Assembly (NCBI GenBank): GCA_004764695.1
Contig: SMSO01000032.1
Coordinates: 8,638,668-8,702,667 of the forward strand
Source of the DNA: Schizochytrium sp. TIO01
Lineage: Eukaryota > Sar > Bigyra > Thraustochytrida > Thraustochytriidae
DNA length: 64,000 bases
Direction: 5' to 3'
Below, piece by piece: positions 45,392 through 56,855 of this stretch. The notes beneath the pieces were generated by a model that was given only the letters and a program-made list of their open reading frames with translations, was not told the DNA's origin and searched no databases. The position numbers and the translations under genes are program-made. Each line of letters starts with the position of its first letter. Within the stretch, counting starts at the first letter, position 1.

Positions 45392-45660
45392 CGCAATGAG
45401 CAGCTTCTCGAGCGCCTCGAGCTGCTACATCGGGCAGCTCAACGTTTCCAGCCAAACACGGGCCAGAACTCGGAAGCGGCACCCGGTTGTAGCAGCAGCA
45501 GCAACGGCGGCGGCGTCATCGCCAAGTGCGAGCGGGCCAGAAGCGAGTTCTCGCGCCGTCGCTGCGAGCGGGTGCAGCTGCCAAGTCCGCGTGGATCAGC
45601 TGAGCGAAGGAACTTCGACGGCCATGAGGAAGATGAAGAACAAAACATACACTGTCAAAC
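45392..45660 (+). other. Candidate exon with LERLELLHRAAQ helix
   Basis: A segment following TTCTGCTCGTGCAG is open and starts RNEQLLERLELLHRAAQRFQ, an amphipathic helix. Its LE-x-L-x-x-LHRAAQ core recurs on the minus strand near 60020-60050, mainly with third-base differences, which hints at related coding exons. The 3' boundary is not defined; a (AAAC)n run begins near 45656. Confidence 0.25.
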
Positions 45661-46695
45661 AAACAAACAAACAAACAGAAGAACCTCAACCACTTCAAGT
45701 GAAGCCTCAAACCCGAGCCACGAGAACGCCAAACCTCCCGGCCATCGTGGACGCCAGCTATCGCATTTGCGACGCCTCGACAAACCCTGCGAACATCGGC
45801 GCCGCGATCACAGCTTCTTGAGCTCAAGAAGTCCAAAGACCAACACGAAAAAGAGAAGCAAGTCCTCCCATAAACACACTGTTCCACTTACCATGTACTA
45901 CGTAGTCCTTTCATTATCTATTCAGCTAGCTACCTAGCTACCTAGCGAGCTCAAGGTGTTCCAACCGCAAGAGAACACCTAATGGAACTGTAGGAGTTGT
46001 TAAGAGGCGCTAGGAATCGGGCATGGCTGGCGCAGAGGAAGTTATATATATATGTCTATGTATATGTGTATAGTACATGGCAGAGCAGCTTTTTATCAAA
46101 CAAACAAGTTTTTTATTCTTTTTATTCTTTTTTGACAACTGAATATTAATTTTTCGATAAAAGTAAGTTATCGCCAAATTGATGGAATTCCTTCATTTTG
46201 CAATGAATGAAAAGGTTATAGTTTCGCTCTTCATGGCGGTGGAATCGTAGCACGAGGAGTGGAAAGCGGACCTAGAGAGGTCTGCGTGTGGATGAGGAGC
46301 TGAGCTTTGACGAAGCTCGTGAAGGCTGCTTCGGTTGCAGATTGAGGCGACGAAGATACGTGGTATTGAGTGAGGCAGGCAGAGATGATGCGCCCTTCGC
46401 ACTACCAGTGCTACCTACTGATAAGCAGTTAGAACGAGAGTGAATGGAAAGAGACGGAGGAAAAGGAAGAAAGAAAGAAAGAAAGAAAAGGAAAACACTC
46501 AGCGCCAGTCACTACGAACCTCATACCGCAAACACTAGAAGTTCCGACAGCCAGCCAGGGACCCCCGTTCCGTTAATTTTTAAGGGTTAAAAGAATGAGC
46601 GTCATAAATAATTTAGTTACTTAATGCTCCCACTGCTGGCTACGTACCTCCCTTTAAGAAACGTCTTTAAAATAAAAATAAGAATGAAAATGAGT

Positions 46696-46774
46696 TATGT
46701 ATGTATGTATGTATGTATGTATGTATGTATGTATGTATGTATGTATGTATGTATGTATGTATGTATGTATGTAT
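46696..46774. repeat. Microsatellite (TATG)n
   Basis: About nineteen tetranucleotide units, among the longest pure repeats in the window. Confidence 0.95.
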
Positions 46775-46809
46775 ATATGTATAGGTGTGCCTAAGAGCTA
46801 AGAAGAAAG

Positions 46810-46895
46810 AGAAGAAAAGAAAAGGCAAAGAAAAGAAAAGAAAAGGAAAAGGAAAAGGAAAAGGAAAAGAAGAAGAAGAAGAAGAAGAAGAAGTT
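46810..46895. repeat. Purine-rich repeat (AAAAG / GGAAAA / AAG)
   Basis: Consecutive runs of AAAAG, GGAAAA and AAG units, all purine on the plus strand. Confidence 0.85.
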
Positions 46896-47118
46896 GAAGA
46901 ATTTCGCAGAATGGAACGGAGCAGAATTGAAGAATGGTCATTCAATGGACAATGATGGGACACTGATGGCGGTGATGCGTGGGTGTGATTGGTGTGCGTG
47001 CATAGCAAATAGATCCAGGTACGGCCGCGTCCATAGTCTCTCGAAGAGTTGGCACTCGGATGGCGTTTGCGGCCTCTTCCCTTCGAGTTCATCGGCGCTT
47101 TCATGAGCCTTTCTCTCG

Positions 47119-47149
<31 letters not shown>

Positions 47150-47635
47150 GTTCTTTTTCTTTCTCTCTCCAACATCGATAGTGATCACCATCATCATCAT
47201 CGTTTGGAACACCGGGATCTTCCCTTAAACAAGCACTGCGCCACCAAATATTACAGAACCCAGGCCTGCTAGTAACAGTTATCATTATACAGGAGTGAGT
47301 TCCTGTATTATGGAGGAGCTCTTTTTCATTAATTGGAAAGGGATAAATGAAAAATCGAAAGAAACTCTGAAAGAAATTGTTCATCTGCTCAAAGATTGTT
47401 GTATTTTGTTTTTGTTTGGTAGGTATACATACGTACCTATCAATCTATCTATCTATCCATCCGCCATGCGTAGGGAGTCGTTCTGTGCTAGTGCGATACC
47501 GCCATAGAGAGCAACTAACTCATTTCATTCACCCGTTCCCGTAAGCAGACGCGACACGGACAGGTCCCTCGGTGTTCTTCCCCCTGCATTGCATAGCAGG
47601 AGGAGTGAGTGATTCGTTCTTTTTCATTTACAATG

Positions 47636-47693
47636 AGAAGGAAAGAGAGAAAGAGAGAAAGAGAGAAAGAGAGAAAGAGAGAAAGAAAGAAAA
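47636..47693. repeat. Octamer repeat (AGAGAAAG)n
   Basis: About five to six copies of AGAGAAAG flanked by other GA-rich sequence. A TTTAATTCA-type repeat follows near 47785-47835. Confidence 0.85.
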
Positions 47694-48157
47694 GAGTTGG
47701 TTTTCCTTTTTCTCTTTTCTTCCTCTTTTTCGATCAAGATGATTCATGAAAAAGAAAAGAAAAAGGAATTCATTCATTCATTGAATTCTTTTAATTCACT
47801 TAATTCATTTAATTCATTTAATTCATTTAATTCATCGTTCGTACAATAAATAACTCATTCATAACTCATTCCTGAATTGCGCGAACCGCGCCGAGGAGCT
47901 TGGCGAAGGGGTTCGAGACCGAGGTCGATTGAGCCTGATCAAGCTTGAGGGGAAGAGGGGAAGCAGCAGCAGCAGAAGCAGCCGAGTGACCTCAACCGCT
48001 AGTTGCTCGTATACTCACTGGCGAACCGTCGTTGCTGCTGTATTGCAAACTCTCGTCGATTCGCAGGGTCGCGAGCATCGTCGTGTAGCACATACATACA
48101 TATTAAGCCTGTGTCGAGGGACCAGAGTCCGGGGCGTTTGCGTCGCTTGCACTAAAA

Positions 48158-49303
48158 ATGGTGGTCTCGTCAGCAGTTCGCGGTGCTCTGCAAAGGGCCT
48201 GTCGCACGGGATACCAAAGAATGGTGACCAAACCCCAACATAAACAGGTGGGCTCCGGCGAGATGCAGAGGTTCTCTTCGAGGGCGTCTGCAGCGGCGGC
48301 GGTGCCTGCAAGTGTAGCACAGGCATATGGTGTTCTGCTGGGAGCTGTGGCAAAAGCTCATCCCCGCAAAGCCGAAAAGCATGATCATGGCGAAGATGCC
48401 TTCTTCGTGAGTGAGCGCATTGGTGCATTTGGTGTCGCTGATGGCGTGAGCCAATGGGCGGATTACAACATCGATGCCGGCGAGTACTCACGGAAACTCA
48501 TGGAGCTCTGCGCCGAAGAGGCCTCTGATCTTCTCGGCGAAGGCCATGAGGAGGCAAGGTTTGTGAACCCAAAGCTTGCGCTCGAAAGGGCATATCGACG
48601 ATCGCTGTCCATTATGGGCAGCAGCACGGCATGCGTGCTCACTCTCGACGGCGAAGGCACCCTTCGTGCTGCAAACCTCGGCGATTCAGGATTCATCGTA
48701 CTCAGGAATGGCCTCACACGTGAGTCTCCAGTTGCACCGCGCTTGCAACCCATCGCGCCGTCTTTGAATGCTAACGTAGGCCTAGGACTTGCAGGCTCGA
48801 GTGTAAAACAACAAACTGGTATCAACAGGAAACAACGTATGCGGGAGTCGCAGTGGGAGGTGGTCTATCGTTCGCAGGAGATGCAAAAGTACTTTAACTG
48901 CCCGGACCAGCTCGGGCCGGGCTGTCCTGACAAGCCCTCGCGTGCGGAGACATATGAGCTCCCACTTGAGGCTGGAGATATCGTACTTGCCGCCACAGAT
49001 GGCGTTTTCGATAACATCTCCGACGCTAACCTTTGCGTGCTCTTGAAGAAATACAGCCAGGAAATCCAAGGTATTTTTGGTGATGCTTCGTTCAATACTG
49101 CCTCCTCCAAGCATGAGGGCCCTATCCGCGAATGGCTTCAGTCTATCGCAGAGCGCATCTGCAAAGAGGCCCACACCATCGGTATGACGCCCACTGGTAT
49201 CACACCATTCAGTGAGCAGTGCCGCTCTGCAGGTTATTTCTTTGAGGGTGGAAAGCTTGATGATGTCACCGTTGTGGCAGGCATGATCTTTTCCAAAGAG
49301 TAA
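48158..49303 (+). CDS. PPTC7-like mitochondrial PP2C protein phosphatase
   Basis: The intron-free frame encodes 381 aa. The first 45 residues are Arg/Ala/Ser-rich and nearly free of acid (AVRGALQRACRTGYQRM), fitting a mitochondrial presequence. Metal-binding PP2C residues are in place: GEDAFF (about 78), GVADGVSQW (about 92), NLGDSGF (about 173), ATDGVFDN (about 289) and KLDDVTVV (about 366). The wording GVADGVSQW...GEYSRKLM and GDIVLAATDGVFDNI is typical of the PPTC7/yeast Ptc7 branch, which dephosphorylates mitochondrial proteins and in animals and yeast supports coenzyme Q synthesis and restrains mitophagy. Those roles are known for homologues, not shown here. Alternative starts within the presequence (Met 22 and Met 36) are possible. 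Confidence 0.93.
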   Translation: MVVSSAVRGALQRACRTGYQRMVTKPQHKQVGSGEMQRFSSRASAAAAVPASVAQAYGVLLGAVAKAHPRKAEKHDHGEDAFFVSERIGAFGVADGVSQWADYNIDAGEYSRKLMELCAEEASDLLGEGHEEARFVNPKLALERAYRRSLSIMGSSTACVLTLDGEGTLRAANLGDSGFIVLRNGLTRESPVAPRLQPIAPSLNANVGLGLAGSSVKQQTGINRKQRMRESQWEVVYRSQEMQKYFNCPDQLGPGCPDKPSRAETYELPLEAGDIVLAATDGVFDNISDANLCVLLKKYSQEIQGIFGDASFNTASSKHEGPIREWLQSIAERICKEAHTIGMTPTGITPFSEQCRSAGYFFEGGKLDDVTVVAGMIFSKE

Positions 49304-51081
49304 GTAATTCACAGTAGTATCACATCCGATCTCTCCTCTCTCTCAGTCTCCCTCTTTTTCTCCAACCCCGTCACATACCATTCACAACGTACCACGCTCT
49401 GTCTTCTTCACTTTCTCAGTTGCAACCTGTATCCCCTCGCGACTGATTGAAGTAGAATATATGATCGATTTACAATATTTTCGCACACCACGAGGTTGCG
49501 AATACTGGACTCATAGATCTTGCAAGTCACCGACGCCGTAATTGATATCGAGAAACATTAAGAACACCCACACGTTTTTGTCGACACTCATAAATACAAC
49601 CCGATAATGACCTAGACTGGCTGATCAGAGAATCTTCGACAAACTGGACGTTGCATCTTCCCTGCAACCAAACCGAAAACCTGTTGAACGAGGTTACTTC
49701 AGCGAAAGAATCTTATCGCCCAGGGTTTAAGTTTCTCGTATGCAAAAGATCAGTGAATGAGTCCAGTACAAAGTGATTTTTGGTTCTGTATCTAGCTCGG
49801 TAGACGGGTTCCTACTCAAAACTTCTCCATTTCTCTTCTCCCTCTCTCTCTCACACATACCAGGCTTTTTCTAGCCTTATGAATACGGCGGTCATTGTGT
49901 GTTTTTTTTTTAATAAGGATGTACACGTGCAAAATTGAACATGGTTAGGAATCACCCGTACAGATGGTTGACCTAACAACCATATTATGCTTATCAAGAT
50001 GTACTGGCTACTGCAATCCTAGACTTTCTCTTCGAAAAGGTGCATTAGACTCTTACGGACAATTCTTATCATAAATTATGGAGTAGGATGCGTGATATCA
50101 CAACTACGCGCACGCAAGGCTCAAAATATCGTCGCAATGCATGCCCTGGTAGTGCATTAGACAAGAAAACAGTACGCCAATATCGGCGTTAATGCGGTCA
50201 AGTGCAATTTTATTGAAATGCTCGACTATTATGTGAATCTCATGCCTGAGATATCGAACGAGTAAATTAATGAATATTTTGTATGCAAATAACCAAAACA
50301 AAAAATGAAACTGCAAACTTTTTGAAAGGCCATCAGCCTCATATTGATAACATGTTTATGCAGGGAAGGAGCATCACAGCAAGATCATTCATTGCAAGTG
50401 AAAATCAGTCAAGTATTTCTGATCAGATCAACCCGTACGAAATTGTCGAATTAGTAGGTTCCCTGTACCTTTGCTTTGCGAGGTGGGATATTATGGGTCT
50501 AAGTACATACATTCATCACGATTACTCAGGAGTATGGAATTTGCAATGATTTCAACTGAACAAACGTGCGGAATCGTGAAACATTGCATCAAAATAAATG
50601 AACCAAAATTTGTCAAGACAGTGTATGCCAAACATTGAAATGAACACAAAAGTGACAAGATTTATATGAACTTCAGCCTTACAAAGCATTGTTCGAGTCG
50701 CCCGGAAGAGTTAAGTTTCGCCAAAGGAGAAACAACTCATTAGTGCTGCCTTCAGATAGTCCGTTACCTCACAGCTTGCCAATGATTTCTTTAAGCTTGA
50801 ACTGCTGAACGGCTTTACCAAAAGGAAATGTTATTTGCCATATTTTGAAAGAACGCAGTCAACCAACCAATTGCGATCTTTAGTAGCATTTCGACATTGA
50901 TTTCTAACTCTAACTCTAACTCTAACTCTAAAATAATACAAACAGCTAAAACGTTGCAGACATATATGTTCATTCATTTAAGCCTATTTATATTTGTTAT
51001 TTTCTTTCAGCACCGATATTCATCTTATCATAATAAACGCATGCATCATCAAGTTACACCAAGAAGATAATGCAAAGCCTT
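49304..51081. other. Convergent intergenic spacer
   Basis: AT-rich DNA between the 3' ends of the PP2C gene (plus) and the EF-hand gene (minus). An 88-codon plus-strand frame at 50283-50549 is open but resembles nothing I know. Confidence 0.5.
50903..50930. repeat. Telomere-like hexamer run (CTAACT)n
   Basis: Between four and five copies of CTAACT; the other strand reads TTAGAG, one base away from the TTAGGG telomere unit. Confidence 0.85.
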
Positions 51082-53190
51082 TTAAATAGGATGATGCACA
51101 GTGTTTTTCTCCAATCTTGTAAAGTAATTGAGCCTATGCTTAAGAATAGTCTTCAAGTGAAGATCAGGATCCTGCATTTTCGGCAAAGGCCGGTCATTAT
51201 AGCGATCCATAGTCTCTCGCATCTTCTTGAGGCGCGTCTCATACGCTGCCTTGCGTTGAAGTTGTTCAGGCTGACGATGGTACGCAGAGTCTCGCGAAAG
51301 GCAATACTGACGTGTGGTCTCTGGTTGAAATCGCATCCTTTCTCCTCCCGCATAAGTATAATTACCAACAACACCAACTTTTGCCAACGTCACTGGGTCC
51401 GGGCGAATTAAGTATGTAGTGTCTTCAACAGGCTTGCGAGACTTATGCCGAGGTGGCGTAAGTGCATTATGCAGACTTGTGACGTCAAAGTCAGGTCGAT
51501 CAGAGGAGGTACCGGCAAGTGAAGACCTTGTATGCGATGCGGGAGCGGTAGCAGCTCTGCGTTTTGCAGGAAATAGCTTCCTTTTTGTTTGTATTCGTGC
51601 CATCTCAACCTTGTTTGGCATTTGGTTGCTGAAAGCCAAACCCACGTTTGATACTGTAGCAGTCTTCAGATATTTAACCTCATGATCTGGGCTTGCCATA
51701 AGATGATTTTTGAATTGCTGACGTGCTCGTGTCATGCCTTCTTCATCGGCATCGCTCGTGACGTTTCTTGACGAAGCAGCAGCCAAACCCGAAACCTCAT
51801 TCGCACCAAACTTGCCCTGGATGCATTCTTTAAATTCATCATAGTCTACAAAACCGCTACCATCTTGGTCAATGTACCGCAAAAAGATATCTGCGTCACT
51901 CTCTTTAAAGCTCATATCCAGGGTAAGTAAGGCCGCCTTGAATTCTCCATAGGAAATACGTCCATCTTTGTTAACATCAATAGAATCAAATGCGGCAGCA
52001 ACGGAGCTAAAGTCCTCCGAAAGACGTTTCGAAATTGCTTTACGAATGCGTGCCGTGACCAGGGCCGAACGGACACCACTTGCCAAGTTTTCAGACAGAC
52101 CTTCCATCACGTTAGGGGTAACAAAAGTTACACGACGATCCTTGTCTCTGTCACTTGCATGTAATTTCTTATTAGAGTGTTGGTCAAAGTCATCCTTCTC
52201 CTCGTCACTATCATCTTCTGACCGAGGCGTAAGCCGGTTGTAAGCACCTACATCACGTTCTGGGAATACAATATTAACGAACTCCTTGTATACAATAGAT
52301 CCGTCTGAACTGCGATCGAATTTTCGGAACAGCTCTTCAAGTGATTCTTTAGGAACCTCAATATTTTGACGGCACATAAAATCATGCAATTCTTGTACTG
52401 AAAGAGTACCATCATGGTTTTCATCAATCTTGCGGAACTCCTCAGCAAGTGATTTCTTGGCTTGAAATTTGAGTTTCAGTCGATTTACAATCTCTGCTAA
52501 TGGCATATGAACTCCGTGATCCTCTGAAGCACGAGTAATCTCCTCCTCGCTGACTCCCAGGTCACGCAAACGATTAGCCAGCTTCTCGACCATACTGGGT
52601 TCCTCTTTAGCTTCTGCTACTTCTTCGTCTCTAAAGATCAGGTCAATGAAACCATCGTAAGGGATAAGATACTCATCTGTCGGACCAAAGTAGCGGCACA
52701 CGGCCTGAGCCTGGGCTAGATTAATGCTGCAGCCACACTTGTGGAAAATCTCCTTCAATTCAAACGGGTCCACCACTCCATCACGATTAATGTCCCAGGC
52801 TAAAAACACTTTCCTCAAAGATCGCTTACCTGTGTATCGCTGCTGCAAGCTCCGAGACAGCGATTCAATAAGCGCTTCAATTACGGGCGTCGCAGCCACG
52901 CCCTGTTTGCCTGGAGCAATTAGGTGTTGAGTTTTCTTTCGCCTGATCAGCCTTTTCGAAAGTATCTCTTGCGTGGTACGATACTTTGTTAATGCTGGTG
53001 CAGACTTGGTTGTTGCTAATACCCTCTTTCCATCTTCCTGTCTTCGCCTGTGTATGCTTTGTCGAGATTGTGATGGTCGAAGCTGCTGTTTGCGTGGCAA
53101 GAGAACCAATTCCGCGGTACTTTGATGCAAACTAGGATTTCTGTTTGTAAGACCCGAGATAGGCTGCCTCTCGCGCCTTCGAGAAGCCAT
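51082..53190 (-). CDS. Multi-EF-hand calcium-binding protein
   Basis: The intron-free frame encodes 702 aa. Five canonical 12-residue EF loops are visible: DINRDGVVDPFE (about 133), DENHDGTLSVQE (256), DRSSDGSIVYKE (292), DVNKDGRISYGE (404) and DQDGSGFVDYDE (441). A sixth loop near 172 lacks most ligands. They form pairs 1 plus degenerate, 2-3 and 4-5. The basic N-terminus (1-95) and the C-terminal 200 residues are outside any domain I know; the latter ends with a Tyr/Arg-rich, partly helical section (YETRLKKMRETMDRYND). There is no kinase or protease domain and no membrane segment. A calcium sensor or structural role, perhaps in the cytoskeleton or flagellum, is inference only. The start Met lies in a basic context (MASRRRERQ). 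Confidence 0.85.
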   Translation of the reverse strand: MASRRRERQPISGLTNRNPSLHQSTAELVLLPRKQQLRPSQSRQSIHRRRQEDGKRVLATTKSAPALTKYRTTQEILSKRLIRRKKTQHLIAPGKQGVAATPVIEALIESLSRSLQQRYTGKRSLRKVFLAWDINRDGVVDPFELKEIFHKCGCSINLAQAQAVCRYFGPTDEYLIPYDGFIDLIFRDEEVAEAKEEPSMVEKLANRLRDLGVSEEEITRASEDHGVHMPLAEIVNRLKLKFQAKKSLAEEFRKIDENHDGTLSVQELHDFMCRQNIEVPKESLEELFRKFDRSSDGSIVYKEFVNIVFPERDVGAYNRLTPRSEDDSDEEKDDFDQHSNKKLHASDRDKDRRVTFVTPNVMEGLSENLASGVRSALVTARIRKAISKRLSEDFSSVAAAFDSIDVNKDGRISYGEFKAALLTLDMSFKESDADIFLRYIDQDGSGFVDYDEFKECIQGKFGANEVSGLAAASSRNVTSDADEEGMTRARQQFKNHLMASPDHEVKYLKTATVSNVGLAFSNQMPNKVEMARIQTKRKLFPAKRRAATAPASHTRSSLAGTSSDRPDFDVTSLHNALTPPRHKSRKPVEDTTYLIRPDPVTLAKVGVVGNYTYAGGERMRFQPETTRQYCLSRDSAYHRQPEQLQRKAAYETRLKKMRETMDRYNDRPLPKMQDPDLHLKTILKHRLNYFTRLEKNTVHHPI

Positions 53191-54343
53191 CGTAGGGTTT
53201 GCGTTCTAGGCAGCTAGCCTGCACGCCACAAACTTATTTTCAGAATTGATTTGCTGAAGAATGTCTTCAACAATCAAGTGCTAACAAGGATCTCAAGGCT
53301 CTTGGAACGATTCGTCAACTACGCTTTAAGCCGAATGTTGTGTGTAACCTTTTGTTTGCTGACTCTCCGCGAGAGTCACAGAACTACTTTAAAGGCTAGC
53401 GGGTTAGCGAAGCGCCACTGTCTTGCTGCGCACGTGGACGCGCAAGATCAGCAACACGCTAGCTATTTGGTCACAATATACTTTAGCAATCAACCCATAC
53501 ATGAATTCATACAAACCAACCAGACATCAATTTGCACAGTCATACTATCTACGAGGCAAAGGTCAAATATACAACACATTTTAATCCGTCCATGCCGCGC
53601 TAAACTGTGCCACGTACCAGGGTGTGCACTTGAGAATCTGTTCGTGGAAGTGGGCACTTATCAGTAATCCGTTACGGTGCTTATTTACTAAAGCATAAAC
53701 AACAAACAAGTACACTATTCTTCTTTTATGCTATCCCTCCTAGGCTATTCTTATTATGGTATATTGCAATACCTACTATAGCATGAACTAGCCGAAAAGA
53801 TGAAATGGAAACTATGTAGATTGGTGTGAAGATGCGATACTTTCCCTCTCTTTTTAAATTTAAAAAAAAAAAATACGGACGAGGAAAAATGAACGGAGCA
53901 CAGTCGTTCTGAGATGGTTCTTATCCGAAGCGAAACCAGGTGAAGTCCGACATATTAGTAGCCGCATAAAACCCAAATGCTCATGTTGTATGTATAGGTC
54001 TTTCACTACGACTCGAAGATCTTTTGCGCGAGAGAATGTTTAGTATAGCACATTAATCAATAAAACTTGACACAGTAGAATTAACCTTTTTTAAAGTTCA
54101 AGTTAACGTCAGTACTGCATTACTTACCATCTTCCAAGTCTATTCAAGGACTTGTAGGATATTATTTAGCCCTGGACCTGTAAATTAAGAGAAAAAGGGA
54201 AAATGATGTCAAAAAAGAAGATTCCAATAGCCTTAACCATGAAGAGCTAAATGCCATCTCGACTTCCAGCTTACAAAGGTGTTATACAAATTTGTTCACA
54301 ATATTATTAATCTAATTATTCTACACGGAGTCAATCCCAAAGG
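53191..54343. other. Intergenic spacer, promoter of EF-hand gene
   Basis: The EF-hand gene's 5' flank and the next minus-strand gene's 3' flank meet here. A 138-codon plus-strand frame at 53251-53667 starts about 60 bp from the divergent EF-hand start and shows no domain; I do not call it a gene. Confidence 0.5.
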
Positions 54344-56855
54344 TTATGGAGTGGCAGACTCAGTTTCAGTGCCAAGGCGAAGTTGCAGATCCTCGAGGCG
54401 ATTTTGGTCAAGACCAGCAAACAATGCCGCATGCAATAAGAACCGTCCGACTTGAGCTGGCGGAAGACCCAGAGAAGTCATATTAAAAGCTGAGGACGAG
54501 ATCTGTGCGAAAGCAATGTGAGTGAAGTTGGCGCTGGAAAGGTTAGGCTGTTGGAGCGCGGGTTCAGCATGTCCATTTGAGGACCCTACAGATGACGAAA
54601 TGTTGCGATACACCTCTTCTCTCAAAGCTAGAAAAAACGTTTCCTCCCAAAAATGTGGAGATTTCCAGATGCCATGATCCTTGATGTGATCTTGCACATA
54701 CACCCGCTTCTTGTTTGCAAAGGACAATTCTTCCTTATCATTGCTAGCCTCGTTTCGAGCCATTGTACTAGATTCGTGTTCTTGCTGATTTATCCCATTT
54801 TCACTATCGTCCTCGAATGTATAGAAGGTTTCAGCAAGAATGAGAGCCATCTTGGCAGATCTAACATCACCTTGAATATATACTGCATCGAGAAAGGCAA
54901 TCATGAGGAGTACAAGTTGATTTAAGGATGTAAGGCGGGTTTGCTGTGCTCGCAGCCTGTTTAAAGCAAGCAGAAAATCGCGGCGAATTTTAGGGTTTCG
55001 AAAGGTCTCGCACAACTGATGAATAGTTTCGTCGGGTGCATCAAGCCCATTTCGCAAATGTTCAGTAAACATTTTAACTGCTGGATCAAGTTGGCTCGAT
55101 GTAGGAGACACTGGAGAGTCATCCGATGCTTCTTGGACGTGCTCGTCGTCTGCAACACTCGATTTAGCGTGGGACGAAGAAGCAGACTCACCGGGCGGCA
55201 CTGTAGCAGCGTTGTGCCCAGTAGAAACGTCTAATTCACTTTCAACAGTTCCAGAGTTTGGTTCTTTGACTGCAGAATCGTGCGGTGGTTGATGTATATC
55301 AGAGGCTTGCAGCAACACCTCTGGAGGATTTTGGCCGTCCAACACAGATGCCAACAAGGTACGATTAGAGAAGGCCCGGATGTCCGAAGCAGCTTCAACA
55401 TTTCCAAGAGACGCAAGTGCTTGCTGAGTGCTCTTTTGCCAGTTCTGGGCTACTTCATTTTGAGTTTCGAGAAGAACCTGTGTCAAATGTGCCATTACCT
55501 CAATGCGAGACTGATCAATCAGTTGAAGTTCTCGACAACTTCGTTGATGTGCTGCCTCCAAGGCCCCTTGTGTCGCTAAGAGACGCTGAATAGCACGCGG
55601 AATGTCACTTAAGTCACCATTGCGTTCATTAAATTCCTCTTGGCTGCGATGATCCTGAGCTTCATATACGTACCGCACATACTGAGCTCTTTGGGATACA
55701 AAGTGCTTACAGAGCGCGGAGTATGTGCTGCGAAGTGTTGCAAGGGGCCCAACAACTTGGTCTTTTAGTCGTTGCATGAGTTGTGATGCAGTATCAGCCC
55801 AGGCTGATTGAGAGTCATCCCATTCGTCCATAAAGGCGAGGTACGTTTCAGCATGCCGACGCTTTGGCTGGGAGCTCGCTTTTTTCTGCTTTTGAGGTGC
55901 AAGCAGATAGGCCATTTCTTGAGTTGACGTGTAGACTCTCTGTGCATGCTCCTCAAGTGCATCGAGGCTTGCAAGTGCAGATTTCGTAACCCGCTGTTCC
56001 ACTTTAGCAAAAGGGAGCTGGTCAAATCGGACTTGTACCAAGTGTCGCTGGAGGTACCTTTCGTTGTCATCTTGCGTTTGTACTTTGGCCACAAGTTCAC
56101 GGAGCGCGCGTTTATCTTTTTCGACCTGTTGTTGATCACGGATTCCACTTCCAAGGATGTTGATAAAACTTGCCATGAACCTGTTCGCCCTTGAAGGGGT
56201 GGATGGTGCATCACTTGCAGAGTTCTCTTCACTCAGAAATTGTATTCTTTCCCGAACTGCTTCCAAGGGGCATTCACCTAACCTAATGTATTGCTCCTCA
56301 AGAATTTTTAACGCCTGAGCTTCTTGAGTGGAGTCTCCAGTAGCTCGGAATGCCTCAGCGGCAAGCTCAAGTTTGGCAGCAGCTTCCCCAGGCTTATCTT
56401 GATCCACCAGAACTCTTGCAAGTTGGCAAAGTACACGTCCCACCTGGCGGCCATCTATGTATCATCGAGTTTCAGTATTGCAAGTAAGTCCGACGTAGGC
56501 CATGATTAAATATCCGCATGCATGATGCAGTTCGTACACGATGTCCAACAACCACACGGCGATTTTCCAGGAGGTTGTGGATATTCAGGCAAGAAACGTC
56601 ATTTATTTCATTCGCCATTTAAGAAAGAAGGGATAGATTTCAAGCGAGTTTACATTTTTGTTAGTCGTGAATTCGAGTCTAATCTTTAAAGGCCTGCGCC
56701 CAAGGCTAGAGACAAACCCTTTGGAAACCTGCTTCACGGAAAGCTCGGTCATGACTCATTATTCGTTTTCGAGCATTGTTAGGTGACGCTGATGACTTAC
56801 CGTTGCCGTCCACTGCAAATCGAAGAGCCTCTTGAAGGCCCTGAGTGCCAGCCAT
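54344..56855 (-). CDS. Coiled-coil BAR/F-BAR-like protein with SBF2-like C-terminal domain
   Basis: I join two exons, 56855-56801 and 56454-54344, across a 346-bp intron (GTAAGT donor, CATAG acceptor, phase 1) to give 721 aa. A TGA at 56462-56464 blocks extension of the long frame, and the join restores a smooth TPR/MIT-like helical start (GRQVGRVLCQLARVLVDQDK, later AAAKLELAAEAF). Residues about 90-390 are long amphipathic helices with a BAR/F-BAR-like pattern (QLMQRLKDQVVGPLATLRS, later SCRELQLIDQSRIEVMAHL). An acidic Ser-rich linker follows. The C-terminus (about 490-690) resembles the SBF2 domain of MTMR5/13 and KIAA0513: NPKIRRDFLLALNRLR, AKMALILAETFYTF, YVQDHIKDHGIWKSPHFWEE. A role in membrane trafficking is inferred. 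No catalytic motif is present. Confidence 0.65.

Larger units (their letters stand above)
42205..48157. other. 6 kb gap with GC-rich islands and many simple repeats
   Basis: No long gene is evident. Islands lie at 42480-43050 (CT-rich then GC-rich, next to the BAR gene's 5' end), 44620-45840, and 46200-47200 (patchy). Separate entries cover the open segments at 44624, 45169 and 45392. AT-rich and simple-repeat stretches separate them. The last 250 bp presumably contain the PP2C promoter. Confidence 0.4.

Noticed and set aside
46667-47212. 181-codon minus-strand frame
   Set aside because: Made largely of translated TATG and AAG microsatellites (HTYIHTYIH, SSSSSS).
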